A DNA stretch of 37,986 nucleotides from Armatimonadota bacterium (GTDB lineage Bacteria; Bacteroidota; Ignavibacteria; OLB7). Under the pieces are notes generated by a model. That model was given only the letters and a program-made list of their open reading frames with translations. It was not told where the DNA came from and did not search any database. Of the stretch, positions 17,244 to 25,408 are shown in pieces; the first letter of the stretch is position 1; every line of letters begins with the position of its first letter. The translations under genes and the position numbers were made by a program. The stretch spans positions 1-37,986 of the forward strand of contig JADZEY010000135.1 in assembly GCA_020850315.1 (NCBI GenBank), in the 5' to 3' direction.

Positions 17244-17882
17244 TTAGGCTTCGGCTCCTTCGCGTTTGCGGAAGGGGAATCCCATCTCCTTCAGCAGTGC
17301 GTAGGCTTCTTCGTCGGTGTTAGCAGTGGTGACGAACGAGATGTCCATCCCATCAATGCGAAGCACTTTGTCCACATCAATTTCTGGGAAGATGATCTGT
17401 TCTTTCACCCCCATGGAGTAGTTGCCGCGTCCGTCGAACGAGCGGTCGGGGAAACCACGGAAGTCGCGGATACGTGGCGCAGCAACAGCCACAAAGCGGT
17501 CGAAAAATTCGTACATCCGCCCACCGCGCAGCGTGACACGGGCACCAATGGCAACCCCTTCGCGCAGCTTAAAGTTGGAAATGCTGTTCTTTGCTTTTGT
17601 CACCGCTGGGCGCTGCCCGCTGATAAGCTGCAGCTCGTCCACTGCGGTTTGCAGCAGTTTCTGGTCGCCAGTTGCATCGCCAACGCCACGGTTCAGCGTG
17701 ATTTTTACCAAGCGTGGAACCTGCATGATGTTGGTATAGCCAAATTGCTTCATCATGGCCGGGACAACTTGCTCACGGTATTTCTGGATCAGGCGTGGGG
17801 CAACAGCCTCGACGGTTGCCACAACATCTGGACGCGAGCCGCCCCCTTGTGATTCCTGCTTCTGTTTTTTCTCTTTTGCCAT
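17244..17882 (-). CDS. rplE: 50S ribosomal protein L5
   Basis: L5 binds 5S rRNA and contacts the P-site tRNA. The core from [20 protein letters not shown] is typical, including [15 protein letters not shown] and [16 protein letters not shown]. An N-terminal extension of about 28 residues, rich in Lys, Gln and Gly, brings it to 212 against about 180 in most bacteria. It follows rplX by 35 bp. Confidence 0.97.
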   Translation of the reverse strand: MAKEKKQKQESQGGGSRPDVVATVEAVAPRLIQKYREQVVPAMMKQFGYTNIMQVPRLVKITLNRGVGDATGDQKLLQTAVDELQLISGQRPAVTKAKNSISNFKLREGVAIGARVTLRGGRMYEFFDRFVAVAAPRIRDFRGFPDRSFDGRGNYSMGVKEQIIFPEIDVDKVLRIDGMDISFVTTANTDEEAYALLKEMGFPFRKREGAEA

Positions 17883-17917
17883 TGCTCTCTATCTATCAAT
17901 CAATGGATTGGCAGCGT

Positions 17918-18277
17918 TCAGTTTTTGAAATCGGTACCGGAGGCTTTCGCGTAGCGTGTGCGGATGGTTTTGCCATCTTTTTGCTCAACACGCACGCCAA
18001 CACGGGTTGCCCCGCCATCTTTGGGGTCGGCCAACATGACGTTGCTGATGTGAATCGGCATGGTCTTGTCGTGAATGCCCCCTTGTGGGTAGCTAGAGTC
18101 AGCGTTCTTGCGGTAGGCCCGGCGGGCAACGTTGATCCCTTCCACCAACACACGCCCGGTTTTTGGATAGACCGCAATCACACGGCGTGGGCGTTCGGGG
18201 TCGGCATCGGCACCAGCGATGACGATGACCTCATCCCCTTTTTTTATGCGGGTGGTTACTGCTTTTGTGTTCTTCAT
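17918..18277 (-). CDS. rplX: 50S ribosomal protein L24
   Basis: L24 is an assembly initiator of the large subunit near the tunnel exit. The KOW motif is near the N-terminus (RIKKGDEVIVIAGAD), followed by GRVLVEGINVARR. It is 119 residues long and starts 3 bp after rplN, so translational coupling is likely. Confidence 0.96.
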   Translation of the reverse strand: MKNTKAVTTRIKKGDEVIVIAGADADPERPRRVIAVYPKTGRVLVEGINVARRAYRKNADSSYPQGGIHDKTMPIHISNVMLADPKDGGATRVGVRVEQKDGKTIRTRYAKASGTDFKN

Positions 18278-18280
18278 GGC

Positions 18281-18649
18281 TTACAATACCTCCGGCGCAA
18301 GGGAGATAATTTTCATATAGTTGCGGTCGCGAAGCTCGCGGGCAACTGGGCCAAAAATGCGGGTTCCGCGTGGTTCGCCTTGGTTGTTCAGCAGCACCGC
18401 AGCGTTTTCGTCGAAGCGGATGTAGCTGCCGTCGCGACGGCGGGTTTCCTTTTTGGTTCGCACAATCACTGCCTTGGAAACATCCCCTTTCTTGACGTTC
18501 CCCCCAGGGATCGCGCTTTTTACTGCCACGACGATTACATCGCCAATGCCAGCATAACGGCGGTCGTGGCCGCCCAGCACACGGATGCACCGGACTTTGC
18601 GTGCGCCGGAGTTATCGGCGACGACGAGATTGGTTTCTTCCTGAATCAT
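18281..18649 (-). CDS. rplN: 50S ribosomal protein L14
   Basis: L14 is a beta-barrel protein at the subunit interface. The 122-residue sequence carries the signature [18 protein letters not shown], then [13 protein letters not shown] and [20 protein letters not shown], ending APEVL. The gap to the upstream rpsQ is 207 bp, the longest inside the cluster. Confidence 0.97.
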   Translation of the reverse strand: MIQEETNLVVADNSGARKVRCIRVLGGHDRRYAGIGDVIVVAVKSAIPGGNVKKGDVSKAVIVRTKKETRRRDGSYIRFDENAAVLLNNQGEPRGTRIFGPVARELRDRNYMKIISLAPEVL

Positions 18650-18856
18650 TGTTGCCTCACAAAGTCTGCTGTCGTTTGGCTATCGGGTTTCTGCAAGAAT
18701 GTTGTGTAGTTCCTCTTACTGGAAGCTCACCATTCTGCCGCCCCCCCGATGCTCCAAGCATTGCTTGCCGCGTTGCCTGAATGAGATAATCTGTCGTTGT
18801 ATTGTTGAGAGAATCGTTGCCCCTCACACAGTATGCTGCTTGTAATCAGCGCAATA

Positions 18857-19222
18857 TTACTTGGCGCGTTCAACGATAGTGTCCACTGCCCAACGTTTGC
18901 GGGCACTTAGCGGGCGGGTCTCGATGATGCGGACGGTATCGCCAACTTTGCAATCGTTGGTTTCGTCGTGCGCCATGTACTTCTTGGTTTTGTTGAAGTA
19001 CTTTTTGTACAGCGGATGGCGAACGCGACGCACCACCGCCACCACAATGCTTTTCTGCATTTTGTTGGAGACCACCGTGCCAACGCGGATTTTGCGACGG
19101 CTTTTCGGTTGCAGGGCAGCGGCAGTGATCTTTTCGTGGATCGCAGTCGTCTGCTCGCCCATCAAATTCAGTGGGTCGTGCGTTGCTGTTTCGGTTGTCG
19201 GCTGATCCATTTCTTCGGACAT
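18857..19222 (-). CDS. rpsQ: 30S ribosomal protein S17 with N-terminal extension
   Basis: The S17 OB-fold begins near residue 43 ([20 protein letters not shown]) and contains the signature region [20 protein letters not shown] non-conserved, Thr/Glu-rich N-terminal extension of about 40 residues makes it 121 long against 80-90 usually. An internal methionine (NLMGEQ, residue 21) could be an alternative start. Confidence 0.95.
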   Translation of the reverse strand: MSEEMDQPTTETATHDPLNLMGEQTTAIHEKITAAALQPKSRRKIRVGTVVSNKMQKSIVVAVVRRVRHPLYKKYFNKTKKYMAHDETNDCKVGDTVRIIETRPLSARKRWAVDTIVERAK

Positions 19223-19273
19223 AGCGTCAATTCGGAAAACGTGATAATGCTCTTCGGAGTCGAATCAATGCTT

Positions 19274-19483
19274 TCAGCCTTTTGCTGCAAGCTGGCGTTC
19301 GCGCTGAATAGTTTTCAGCCGGGCAATGTCGCGGCGAACCACACGGATGGTAGCGGGTTCTTCCAACTGGCCCACCGCTTTGCGAAAACGCATATTGGTT
19401 AGTGCCTCTTCGCTCCGCTGGATTTGATCCTGTAATTCGCTATCGGTCAGTTGCCGCAAGTCGGCTGGTTTCGTCGGCTTCAT
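19274..19483 (-). CDS. rpmC: 50S ribosomal protein L29
   Basis: L29 is a two-helix protein near the tunnel exit. The 69-residue sequence has DLRQLTDSELQDQI in the first helix and IRVVRRDIARLKTIQRER in the second. It lies between rplP (85 bp) and rpsQ (51 bp), in standard order. Confidence 0.96.
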   Translation of the reverse strand: MKPTKPADLRQLTDSELQDQIQRSEEALTNMRFRKAVGQLEEPATIRVVRRDIARLKTIQRERQLAAKG

Positions 19484-19568
19484 GGTTGTTCAGTCTTCTC
19501 GGTCTCTTCGGATGTTGATCGTTGCGTCGCTGTGGCCAGAGAGAGCATCTCTAGCCATTCCCCATGAA

Positions 19569-19991
19569 TCACTCCGCCTGATAATCAGGACGTGTGACGA
19601 TTTTGGTTTTGCATGGCAGCTTGAAGCTGGCAAGACGAAGTGCGTCCAGTGCGATGTCGTTGGCGACGCCGCCAACCTCGAACATCACTCGGCCTGGCTT
19701 GACCACTGCCACCCAGAATTCTGGGCTACCTTTACCCGATCCTTGACGGGTTTCGGCTGGCTTTTTGGTGACAGGCTTATCGGGGAAGATGCGTATCCAG
19801 ATTTTTCCGTCGCGGCGCATCCGGCGGCTAAGCGCGATACGAGCCGATTCGATCTGGCGGCTGGTAATCCACGTTGGTTCCATTGCCTTCAGGCCATGTG
19901 TTCCAAAGTCAATGCTGGAACCACGATAGGCCTTGCCGGTCATACGCCCGCGCTGGGTCTTGCGATATTTGACTCGTTTCGGCAGTAGCAT
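19569..19991 (-). CDS. rplP: 50S ribosomal protein L16
   Basis: L16 helps position the A-site tRNA. The 140-residue protein begins [17 protein letters not shown] and has [20 protein letters not shown] and [20 protein letters not shown], all typical. The start is 39 bp after the rpsC stop. Confidence 0.97.
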   Translation of the reverse strand: MLLPKRVKYRKTQRGRMTGKAYRGSSIDFGTHGLKAMEPTWITSRQIESARIALSRRMRRDGKIWIRIFPDKPVTKKPAETRQGSGKGSPEFWVAVVKPGRVMFEVGGVANDIALDALRLASFKLPCKTKIVTRPDYQAE

Positions 19992-20030
19992 GATAAGTAT
20001 CCGTAGTCGGTAGTTCTTCGCTGAATAATC

Positions 20031-20675
20031 TTACACGTTGATTGGCTGCTGGCCAATGACATGCCCTTTGCAAATCCAAACCTTCACCCCGATTGCCCCT
20101 TGCTTGGTTTGTGCTGTTGCCTGTGCGTAGTCAATGTCGGCACGCAAGGTGTGCAGTGGCACGCTCCCTTCCTTGTACTGTTCGGTGCGGGACATATCCG
20201 CGCCGCCAAGCCGGCCAGAAAGGAGAATACGAACCCCTTCGGCACCCATTCGCATTGCCGAAGCAAGCGACTGGCGCATGGCGCGGCGGAATGCAACACG
20301 CCCTTCAAGCTGCTGGGCGATGTTCTCGGCCACCAAGTAGGCATCAAGTTCAGGACGCTTGATCTCATGGATCAAAATTTTCACGTCCATCTTTGCTACC
20401 TGGCGGACTTCTTCCTCAAGCTGAGCAATCTCCTTGCCGCTGCGGCCAATCACCACGCCGGGGCGTGAGGTGTGGATTGTCAGGCGCATCAGTTTTGCGG
20501 TGCGCTCGATAACAATACGGCTGACACCGGCCCGCTTCAGACGGTTGCGGAGGTATTTCCGCACCATCATGTCGTCGGTCAGTTTCTGTGCAAAGTTCTT
20601 CTCATCGTACCAGTTGGCATCCCATGAGCGGATAATGCCAAGCCGGAGTCCAATCGGATTCGTTTTCTGTCCCAA
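20031..20675 (-). CDS. rpsC: 30S ribosomal protein S3
   Basis: S3 lines the mRNA entry channel. The 214-residue protein has the KH domain with VIGRSGKEI and the C-terminal domain with ILSGRLGGADMSRTE. The family start is M-G-Q-K-T-N-P-I-G; here GQKTNPIG follows a TTG at 20675, taken as the start codon. An ATG in frame at 20804 would add 43 residues without family similarity and would overlap rplV, so it is disfavoured. Confidence 0.93.
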   Translation of the reverse strand: MGQKTNPIGLRLGIIRSWDANWYDEKNFAQKLTDDMMVRKYLRNRLKRAGVSRIVIERTAKLMRLTIHTSRPGVVIGRSGKEIAQLEEEVRQVAKMDVKILIHEIKRPELDAYLVAENIAQQLEGRVAFRRAMRQSLASAMRMGAEGVRILLSGRLGGADMSRTEQYKEGSVPLHTLRADIDYAQATAQTKQGAIGVKVWICKGHVIGQQPINV

Positions 20676-20784
20676 GACGGTTCTCTGCTGGTTTCGCGTT
20701 GAACGAAGGTTCCTTGTGATCTTTCTATTTCCAAGTGGCAGCAGCACTGTTGTTGCCCCGCCGTCACCTGAAGTGTTTTGCCAA

Positions 20785-21129
20785 TTATTTTGTTCCGACC
20801 ACAATGGTTAAGTGGTTGGAGCGTTTCCGCATCCGGTAGGCGCGCCCTTGCGGGGCCGGAAGCATCCGCTTCATGGTGGTTCCTTGATCCACGAAGACTG
20901 CTTTCACAACGATTGCATCTTCATCAAGGCTTCCACGGTCGTCTTTGTTGATCAGGTTGGCAACTGCTGAACGGAGCGTTTGCTCGGCAGCAAGGGAAGC
21001 GCGGTTTGGCATAAAGCGCAGGATATTCAGCGCTTCGTTGGCGTTCTTGCCACGAATCAGGTCAATCACCAATCGCATTTTGCGGGGTGAAGAGCGGATG
21101 TTGCGTCGTTTTGCGCGTGCTTCAAGCAT
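20785..21129 (-). CDS. rplV: 50S ribosomal protein L22
   Basis: L22 extends a long beta-hairpin into the peptide tunnel. The 114-residue protein has RSSPRKMRLVIDLIRGKN and the C-terminal signature around RMLPAPQGRAYRMRKRSNHL. It lies between rpsS (77 bp) and rpsC. Confidence 0.97.
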   Translation of the reverse strand: MLEARAKRRNIRSSPRKMRLVIDLIRGKNANEALNILRFMPNRASLAAEQTLRSAVANLINKDDRGSLDEDAIVVKAVFVDQGTTMKRMLPAPQGRAYRMRKRSNHLTIVVGTK

Positions 21130-21206
21130 GATTCTATCCTTTCAGAACGCCAGCCGGTGCTGGCCAAATGGTCTGGTTCGTGCTTCTCTGTCTCGTGGAT
21201 TCTTGC

Positions 21207-21476
21207 TTACTTCTTCTTGTCGCCCGAGTGGCCGCGGAAGTTCCGCGTTGGCGAGAACTCACCCAACTTGTGTCCTACCATGTTTTCGGTGACATACACA
21301 GGGATGAATTTTTGCCCGTTGTGCACCGCGAACGTATGGCCCACAAAATCGGGGGCGATTGTGGAAGCACGTGCCCACGTTTTTACAACGCGCTTCTGAT
21401 TCTGGTTGTTCAACGCCTCGACCTTCTTGATCAGATTGGCATCAACGTATGGGCCTTTCTTAAGCGAACGTGCCAT
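21207..21476 (-). CDS. rpsS: 30S ribosomal protein S19
   Basis: S19 pairs with S13 in the 30S head. The 89-residue protein begins [15 protein letters not shown] and carries the signature [15 protein letters not shown]. The frame is open upstream to 21590, but that part overlaps rplB; 21476 gives the normal length. Confidence 0.97.
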   Translation of the reverse strand: MARSLKKGPYVDANLIKKVEALNNQNQKRVVKTWARASTIAPDFVGHTFAVHNGQKFIPVYVTENMVGHKLGEFSPTRNFRGHSGDKKK

Positions 21477-21505
21477 TGATGATTCGGTAGTTACTGGTTC
21501 TCTGA

Positions 21506-22342
21506 TTACTTCGTTCTGCGGCGGACGATGTACTGGCTGCTTGCCTTCTTCTTCTTGCGGGTTTTCAAGCCCTTGGCGTACTTGCCCCACGGCGACTCGG
21601 GATGCTGGCGGCCACCGCCCGATTTGGAGCGGCCTTCGCCACCACCGTTCGGGTGGTCAATCGGGTTCATCGCCATGCCGCGCGTTTGTGGGCGGATGCC
21701 AAACCAACGCATACGGCCTGCTTTCCCGTAGCTGATGTTCTCATGCTCCGAGTTCCCCACCACACCAAGCGTTGCGTAGCAGTCGTTCCGGACCAAACGC
21801 ATTTCCCCGGAAGGGAGGCGAAGGGTGCTGAACTTTCCTTCACGGGCAACCAACTGGGCGGCGGTTCCTGCCGAGCGGCCAAGCTGGCCACCTTTGCCTG
21901 GTTTCAGTTCGATGTTATGGATGAACGAACCCAACGGCACGCGACCAACTGGCACAGCGTTTCCATCACGGATTTCGGCATCGGGGCCGGCCATCAGTTT
22001 ATCGCCAACTTTCACCCCATTCGGAGCAAGGATGTAGCGTTTTTCGCCGTCGGCATACTCCAGCAGGCAGATGCGAGCAGAGCGGTTCGGATCGTACTCA
22101 ACCGTTGCAACCGTTGCTTCCATGCCGATTTTATTCCGCTTGAAATCAATGATACGGTACATCCGTTTGTGGCCACCACCACGGTGGCGCGAGGTCACAC
22201 GACCGGTGTTGTTGCGGCCACCACTTTTTTTCAGCGGTGCCAGCAACGACTTTTCCGGAGTCGTTGAGGTGATCTCATCGAACGTCGGCGTCGAGTAGAA
22301 GCGACGTGAACTGGTAATCGGTTTGCTAAGACGGATACCCAT
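21506..22342 (-). CDS. rplB: 50S ribosomal protein L2
   Basis: L2 is essential for subunit association and peptidyl-transferase structure. The 278-residue protein shows [19 protein letters not shown] and the C-terminal region [19 protein letters not shown] with the histidine equivalent to E. coli H229. It lies 6 bp from rplW. Confidence 0.97.
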   Translation of the reverse strand: MGIRLSKPITSSRRFYSTPTFDEITSTTPEKSLLAPLKKSGGRNNTGRVTSRHRGGGHKRMYRIIDFKRNKIGMEATVATVEYDPNRSARICLLEYADGEKRYILAPNGVKVGDKLMAGPDAEIRDGNAVPVGRVPLGSFIHNIELKPGKGGQLGRSAGTAAQLVAREGKFSTLRLPSGEMRLVRNDCYATLGVVGNSEHENISYGKAGRMRWFGIRPQTRGMAMNPIDHPNGGGEGRSKSGGGRQHPESPWGKYAKGLKTRKKKKASSQYIVRRRTK

Positions 22343-22348
22343 GGAGCG

Positions 22349-22651
22349 TTATTCCTCGGTCGGCAGATCGCCAACAATATCTATTGTCTGTCCCTGCTTC
22401 AATGATACAATGGCTTTTTTGCGCCATTTGGTTTTGCCTTGAATCCAGCCCCGACGGGTCATCTGGACGCGGGCTTGCGGGCGAACGGTGATAGTCCGGA
22501 CGCTGGTGACATCCACCCGATAGCGGCTTTCCACCGCTTTGCGGATTTCAATCTTGTTGGCGTTCACATCTACCTCGAACACATACTGGGCTTTGTTGCT
22601 CAGCGCGGTGCTTTTTTCGGTGAGAATCGGACGCTTCAGAACCTGTCTCAT
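22349..22651 (-). CDS. rplW: 50S ribosomal protein L23
   Basis: L23 docks trigger factor and SRP at the tunnel exit. The 100-residue protein has LKRPILTEKS at the start and the signature area VNANKIEIRKAVESRYRVDV. Its ATG overlaps the rplD stop by 4 bp, a coupling arrangement. Confidence 0.97.
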   Translation of the reverse strand: MRQVLKRPILTEKSTALSNKAQYVFEVDVNANKIEIRKAVESRYRVDVTSVRTITVRPQARVQMTRRGWIQGKTKWRKKAIVSLKQGQTIDIVGDLPTEE

Positions 22652-23301
22652 GCTTGGCCCTCCTCGGTTGCGGTTTTTGCACCAAGCTGGCTGATCAGTG
22701 CTTCCACCGAGCTGCGTTCCAGCACCAGCACCTGATTGTTCAGCAGGTCGTACGTGGAAGCGTCGGTTGCTTGCAGCACTTGGCAGCGGGCGATATTGCG
22801 AGCCGAACGGAGGACGTTCTCGTTCTGCGCACCCATCAGCACCACGGCTTTGCGTCCGCTTGCGTTGATTGCCTTCAGCATCTGGGCAAACGGCTTGGTT
22901 TTAATCTCGCTGAACCCAAAGTCCTCCACCACCACCAGTTCGTTCGATTGTGCTTTTAACGAAAGCGCGGAACGGCGTGCAAGCTGGCGCATTTTTTTTG
23001 GCATTGCTTGCGAGTAGTCGCGGGGGATGGGGCCATGGATATTGCCACCACCAACCCAAACGCCGGTACGTGTGGAGCCGGCGCGGGCGGTTCCGCGTCC
23101 TTTTTGCTTCCACGGCTTGCGGCCACCGCCACGGACTTCCGCGCGGGTTTTCGTCTTGTGAGTACCCTGGCGTTGGTTGGCCAAGTACATCTTGACGGCT
23201 TGGTGCATGACGGCCACGTTCGGCTCGATGCCGAAAACTTCCTCCGGCAGCTCGATGCTGCCAGCCGAAGAACCGTCTATTTTGAGAACGTTGAGATTCA
23301 T
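22648..23301 (-). CDS. rplD: 50S ribosomal protein L4
   Basis: L4 lines the exit tunnel and in E. coli controls the S10 operon. The 217-residue protein has the tunnel loop (TRAEVRGGGRKPWKQKGRGT) and the conserved HGPIPRDYSQAMPKKMRQLA. Whether S10-operon autoregulation exists here cannot be judged from the sequence. Confidence 0.97.
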   Translation of the reverse strand: MNLNVLKIDGSSAGSIELPEEVFGIEPNVAVMHQAVKMYLANQRQGTHKTKTRAEVRGGGRKPWKQKGRGTARAGSTRTGVWVGGGNIHGPIPRDYSQAMPKKMRQLARRSALSLKAQSNELVVVEDFGFSEIKTKPFAQMLKAINASGRKAVVLMGAQNENVLRSARNIARCQVLQATDASTYDLLNNQVLVLERSSVEALISQLGAKTATEEGQA

Positions 23302-23393
23302 CGTTAGTCTCTCTTATCGAAAAATCCTGCGTCGTTGGTCGCGCGTGCGGGTCTGGGGGGAAGTTGAAAATATCTTCTGGTCAGAAGCCTGAA

Positions 23394-24029
23394 TTAGGCT
23401 TTCGGCATTCGTATAACTTCCACAATGCTGTTTGGTGCGCCGGGAATCGAGCCTTTGACAATCAGCACGTTCTTTTCCGGAAGGACACCGACAATTTGAA
23501 GATTACGGACGGTGGTTTGTTCACCACCCATGCGCCCTGCCATCCGGGTTCCGGGGAACACACGCGATGGATAGCTTGATCCGCCAATCGAACCTGGTGC
23601 ACGCTGGCGGTCCGACTGACCGTGGGTTTGCATTCCAACACCACCGAAGTGGTGGCGTTTCATAACGCCCTGGAACCCGCGCCCTTTGCTGGTGGCAACA
23701 ACTTTCACTTTATCGCCAACGGTGAACACATCTCCCACGCTGATGACATCCCCAACTTTGTAGTTGGCAGCATCGAAGGTGCGGACTTCGCGCAGCAGTT
23801 TTGGCGTTGCCACACCGGCCTTGGAGAGATGGCCACCCAATGCCTTGTTGACGTTTCTATCTTTGCCGCTGCCGTACCCAAGCTGAAGGGCGGTGTAGCC
23901 GTCGGAGTCCTCTGTTTTCACCTGCACAACGGTGCAGGGGCCGGTCTCGATCAACGTGCAGGGGACGTAAACGCCTTGCTCGTTGAACATTCCCGTCATG
24001 CCAATTTTTCTGCCGATGAGCGTGGACAT
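23394..24029 (-). CDS. rplC: 50S ribosomal protein L3
   Basis: L3 is an assembly initiator reaching the peptidyl-transferase centre. The 211-residue protein starts with LIGRKIGMTGMFNEQG and has the central loop with KGRGFQGVMKRHHFGG and QRAPGSIGGSSYPSRVFPGT. It follows rpsJ by 65 bp and precedes rplD by 92 bp. Confidence 0.97.
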   Translation of the reverse strand: MSTLIGRKIGMTGMFNEQGVYVPCTLIETGPCTVVQVKTEDSDGYTALQLGYGSGKDRNVNKALGGHLSKAGVATPKLLREVRTFDAANYKVGDVISVGDVFTVGDKVKVVATSKGRGFQGVMKRHHFGGVGMQTHGQSDRQRAPGSIGGSSYPSRVFPGTRMAGRMGGEQTTVRNLQIVGVLPEKNVLIVKGSIPGAPNSIVEVIRMPKA

Positions 24030-24094
24030 GGTTGCGTAAGGAAAAATCTCGTTTCTGTCAGAAATTCAGTATCGTGCGTTTGCTGGGCTGGGGA

Positions 24095-24409
24095 TTAGGC
24101 ATCCACTTTGATTTCCACATCAACGCCGGCGGGAAGTTCCAGCCGCATTAATGAGTCAACGGTTTTAGGCGTTGAGTTCAGGATGTCAATCAGCCGCTTG
24201 TGGGAGCGGTGCTCGAATTGCTCGCGCGATTTTTTGTCAACGTGCGGCGAGCGGTTCACCGTATAAACGGTACGCTCGGTTGGAAGTGGAACCGGACCGG
24301 AGACAATCGCGCCAGTTTGTTTGACGGTGCGGATGATCTTCTCAGCCGATTTGTCGATCAGGTTGTGATCGTACGACTTCAGTTTGATTCGGATAACTTG
24401 TGCTGCCAC
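24095..24409 (-). CDS. rpsJ: 30S ribosomal protein S10
   Basis: S10 (NusE) also joins transcription antitermination complexes. The conserved protein starts [18 protein letters not shown], preceded by a GTG at 24409, which gives a normal 104-residue S10. An in-frame ATG at 24454 would add 15 non-conserved residues. The C-terminal [13 protein letters not shown] is typical. It is the first gene of the cluster. Confidence 0.94.
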   Translation of the reverse strand: MAAQVIRIKLKSYDHNLIDKSAEKIIRTVKQTGAIVSGPVPLPTERTVYTVNRSPHVDKKSREQFEHRSHKRLIDILNSTPKTVDSLMRLELPAGVDVEIKVDA

Positions 24410-24978
24410 GGTTCTGTATCTGCTCCCTTCTTCTGAAGCGTTGACAAAAGACAATCTATCGACACCAATACTGCTACGAGTTCCCCCCGTTGCTTGGCAG
24501 CATGGTGCTGGATAACGTTTTCGGTTGTTGTGAAATCCCAGTAATTCGTTCTACATCCGGCTGGCACGTGCGCTCCAGATGTTGGGCGCTTCGACGGTGC
24601 GGTGTGTCGAGGTTGTTGTGCACTGCCTTGTGCAAAGGCTCACGTTGCGGAAACTGGCTTCAGGAAGGGTTCCGGCTGGAATCCCTGCCAGGCGTTGCGC
24701 CTGGGCTGTCCCCCGAAGTCCTGCGGTTTCCTTGGAGTCCCCGCCACTTTCTCCGCAATGATGTGATCGGAGAGTTTGCAGGGCGCGACCTGTGCGTTTC
24801 GCAGAACTGTTGGTTTCAGAGCCTGCAAATATAGGCTCCCCTAAGTGGTGATTCCAAACATGAAACCACTAAAAAACAGGGGTATTCTTTCGCGAAATGT
24901 AAACGAGAAGAGAAACGTCTGCCCCGCAACAGCGGAGCAAATCCTAATCCTACGGGGCAGACTTGCTTGGTTTGTCGC
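24410..24978. other. Gene-free leader upstream of rpsJ
   Basis: About 570 bases between the FmdB-type gene and rpsJ hold no gene that I can support; the short frames present lack family features. The region starts, in the direction of transcription, with the terminator hairpin at 24917-24962. It must therefore contain the promoter and leader of the ribosomal cluster. No str-operon genes (rpsL, rpsG, fusA, tuf) precede rpsJ. I could not identify an L4-type leader structure. Confidence 0.5.
24917..24962 (-). terminator. Intrinsic terminator of the FmdB-type gene
   Basis: GTCTGCCCCG (24917-24926) pairs perfectly with CGGGGCAGAC (24953-24962) around a 26-base loop. On the minus strand the stem is followed by GTTTCTCTTCTCGTTT, a pyrimidine-rich tract. 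It begins 16 bases after the stop codon of the FmdB-type gene and insulates the ribosomal cluster. Confidence 0.75.
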
Positions 24979-25311
24979 TTAGTCGGCGGTGGAATTTCCT
25001 GCTGCTCTGGAGGCTTCTCCGCTGCTCCCTTTTTGGTTGCTGCTTGCGGCTGTCCCCCCTTTTTCCGTATCCCCTTTTTGCCCGCTTCCCTCCTTTTTTC
25101 GAGCATAATCGGTTAGATAGAAGCCTTCTCCCTTAAAAACCAACCCCGCCCCACCGCTCACCAAACGGTGCACCTCACCCTCCCCTTTTGCGCCACCATC
25201 ATCCCGAATGCAGATGCCCTCAGTGCAGTGCGTAAGCGCAGCCGAGGTAATGGACTGGAAATGTTCAAACCGCTTGCCGCAAGTGGCACATTGATAATCA
25301 TAGGTTGGCAT
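24979..25311 (-). CDS. FmdB-family zinc-ribbon protein
   Basis: The 110-residue protein begins MPTYDYQCATCGKRFEHFQS, the family start, with the first zinc knuckle C8-x2-C11. The second knuckle, normally CPxC, is here C29-x4-C34 (CTEGIC). The later motif LVFKGEGFYLTDYAR is standard. From about residue 72 the tail is low-complexity, rich in Gly, Ser, Ala and Lys. FmdB-type proteins are named after a regulator of formamidase, but their role is unproven in most bacteria. It lies about 100 bp after the Omp85 gene. Confidence 0.88.
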   Translation of the reverse strand: MPTYDYQCATCGKRFEHFQSITSAALTHCTEGICIRDDGGAKGEGEVHRLVSGGAGLVFKGEGFYLTDYARKKEGSGQKGDTEKGGTAASSNQKGSSGEASRAAGNSTAD

Positions 25312-25408
25312 GGCATGAGTTGGTTAGGTTCACGGAAGATATTGTTCCAAGCAGATTCGGGTTGGCAACATCCGAATCGGTCGAGACACAGGGTTTTTCA
25401 GACTGTAC

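Noticed and set aside
24379-24567. Small minus-strand frame upstream of rpsJ as a leader peptide
   Set aside because: It overlaps the rpsJ start out of frame, has no ribosome-binding site and no repeated regulatory codons.
24844-24870. Short inverted repeat AGTGGT/ACCACT as a second terminator
   Set aside because: The stem is only 6 bp with a 15-base loop and, in the direction of the neighbouring genes, has no T-tract.
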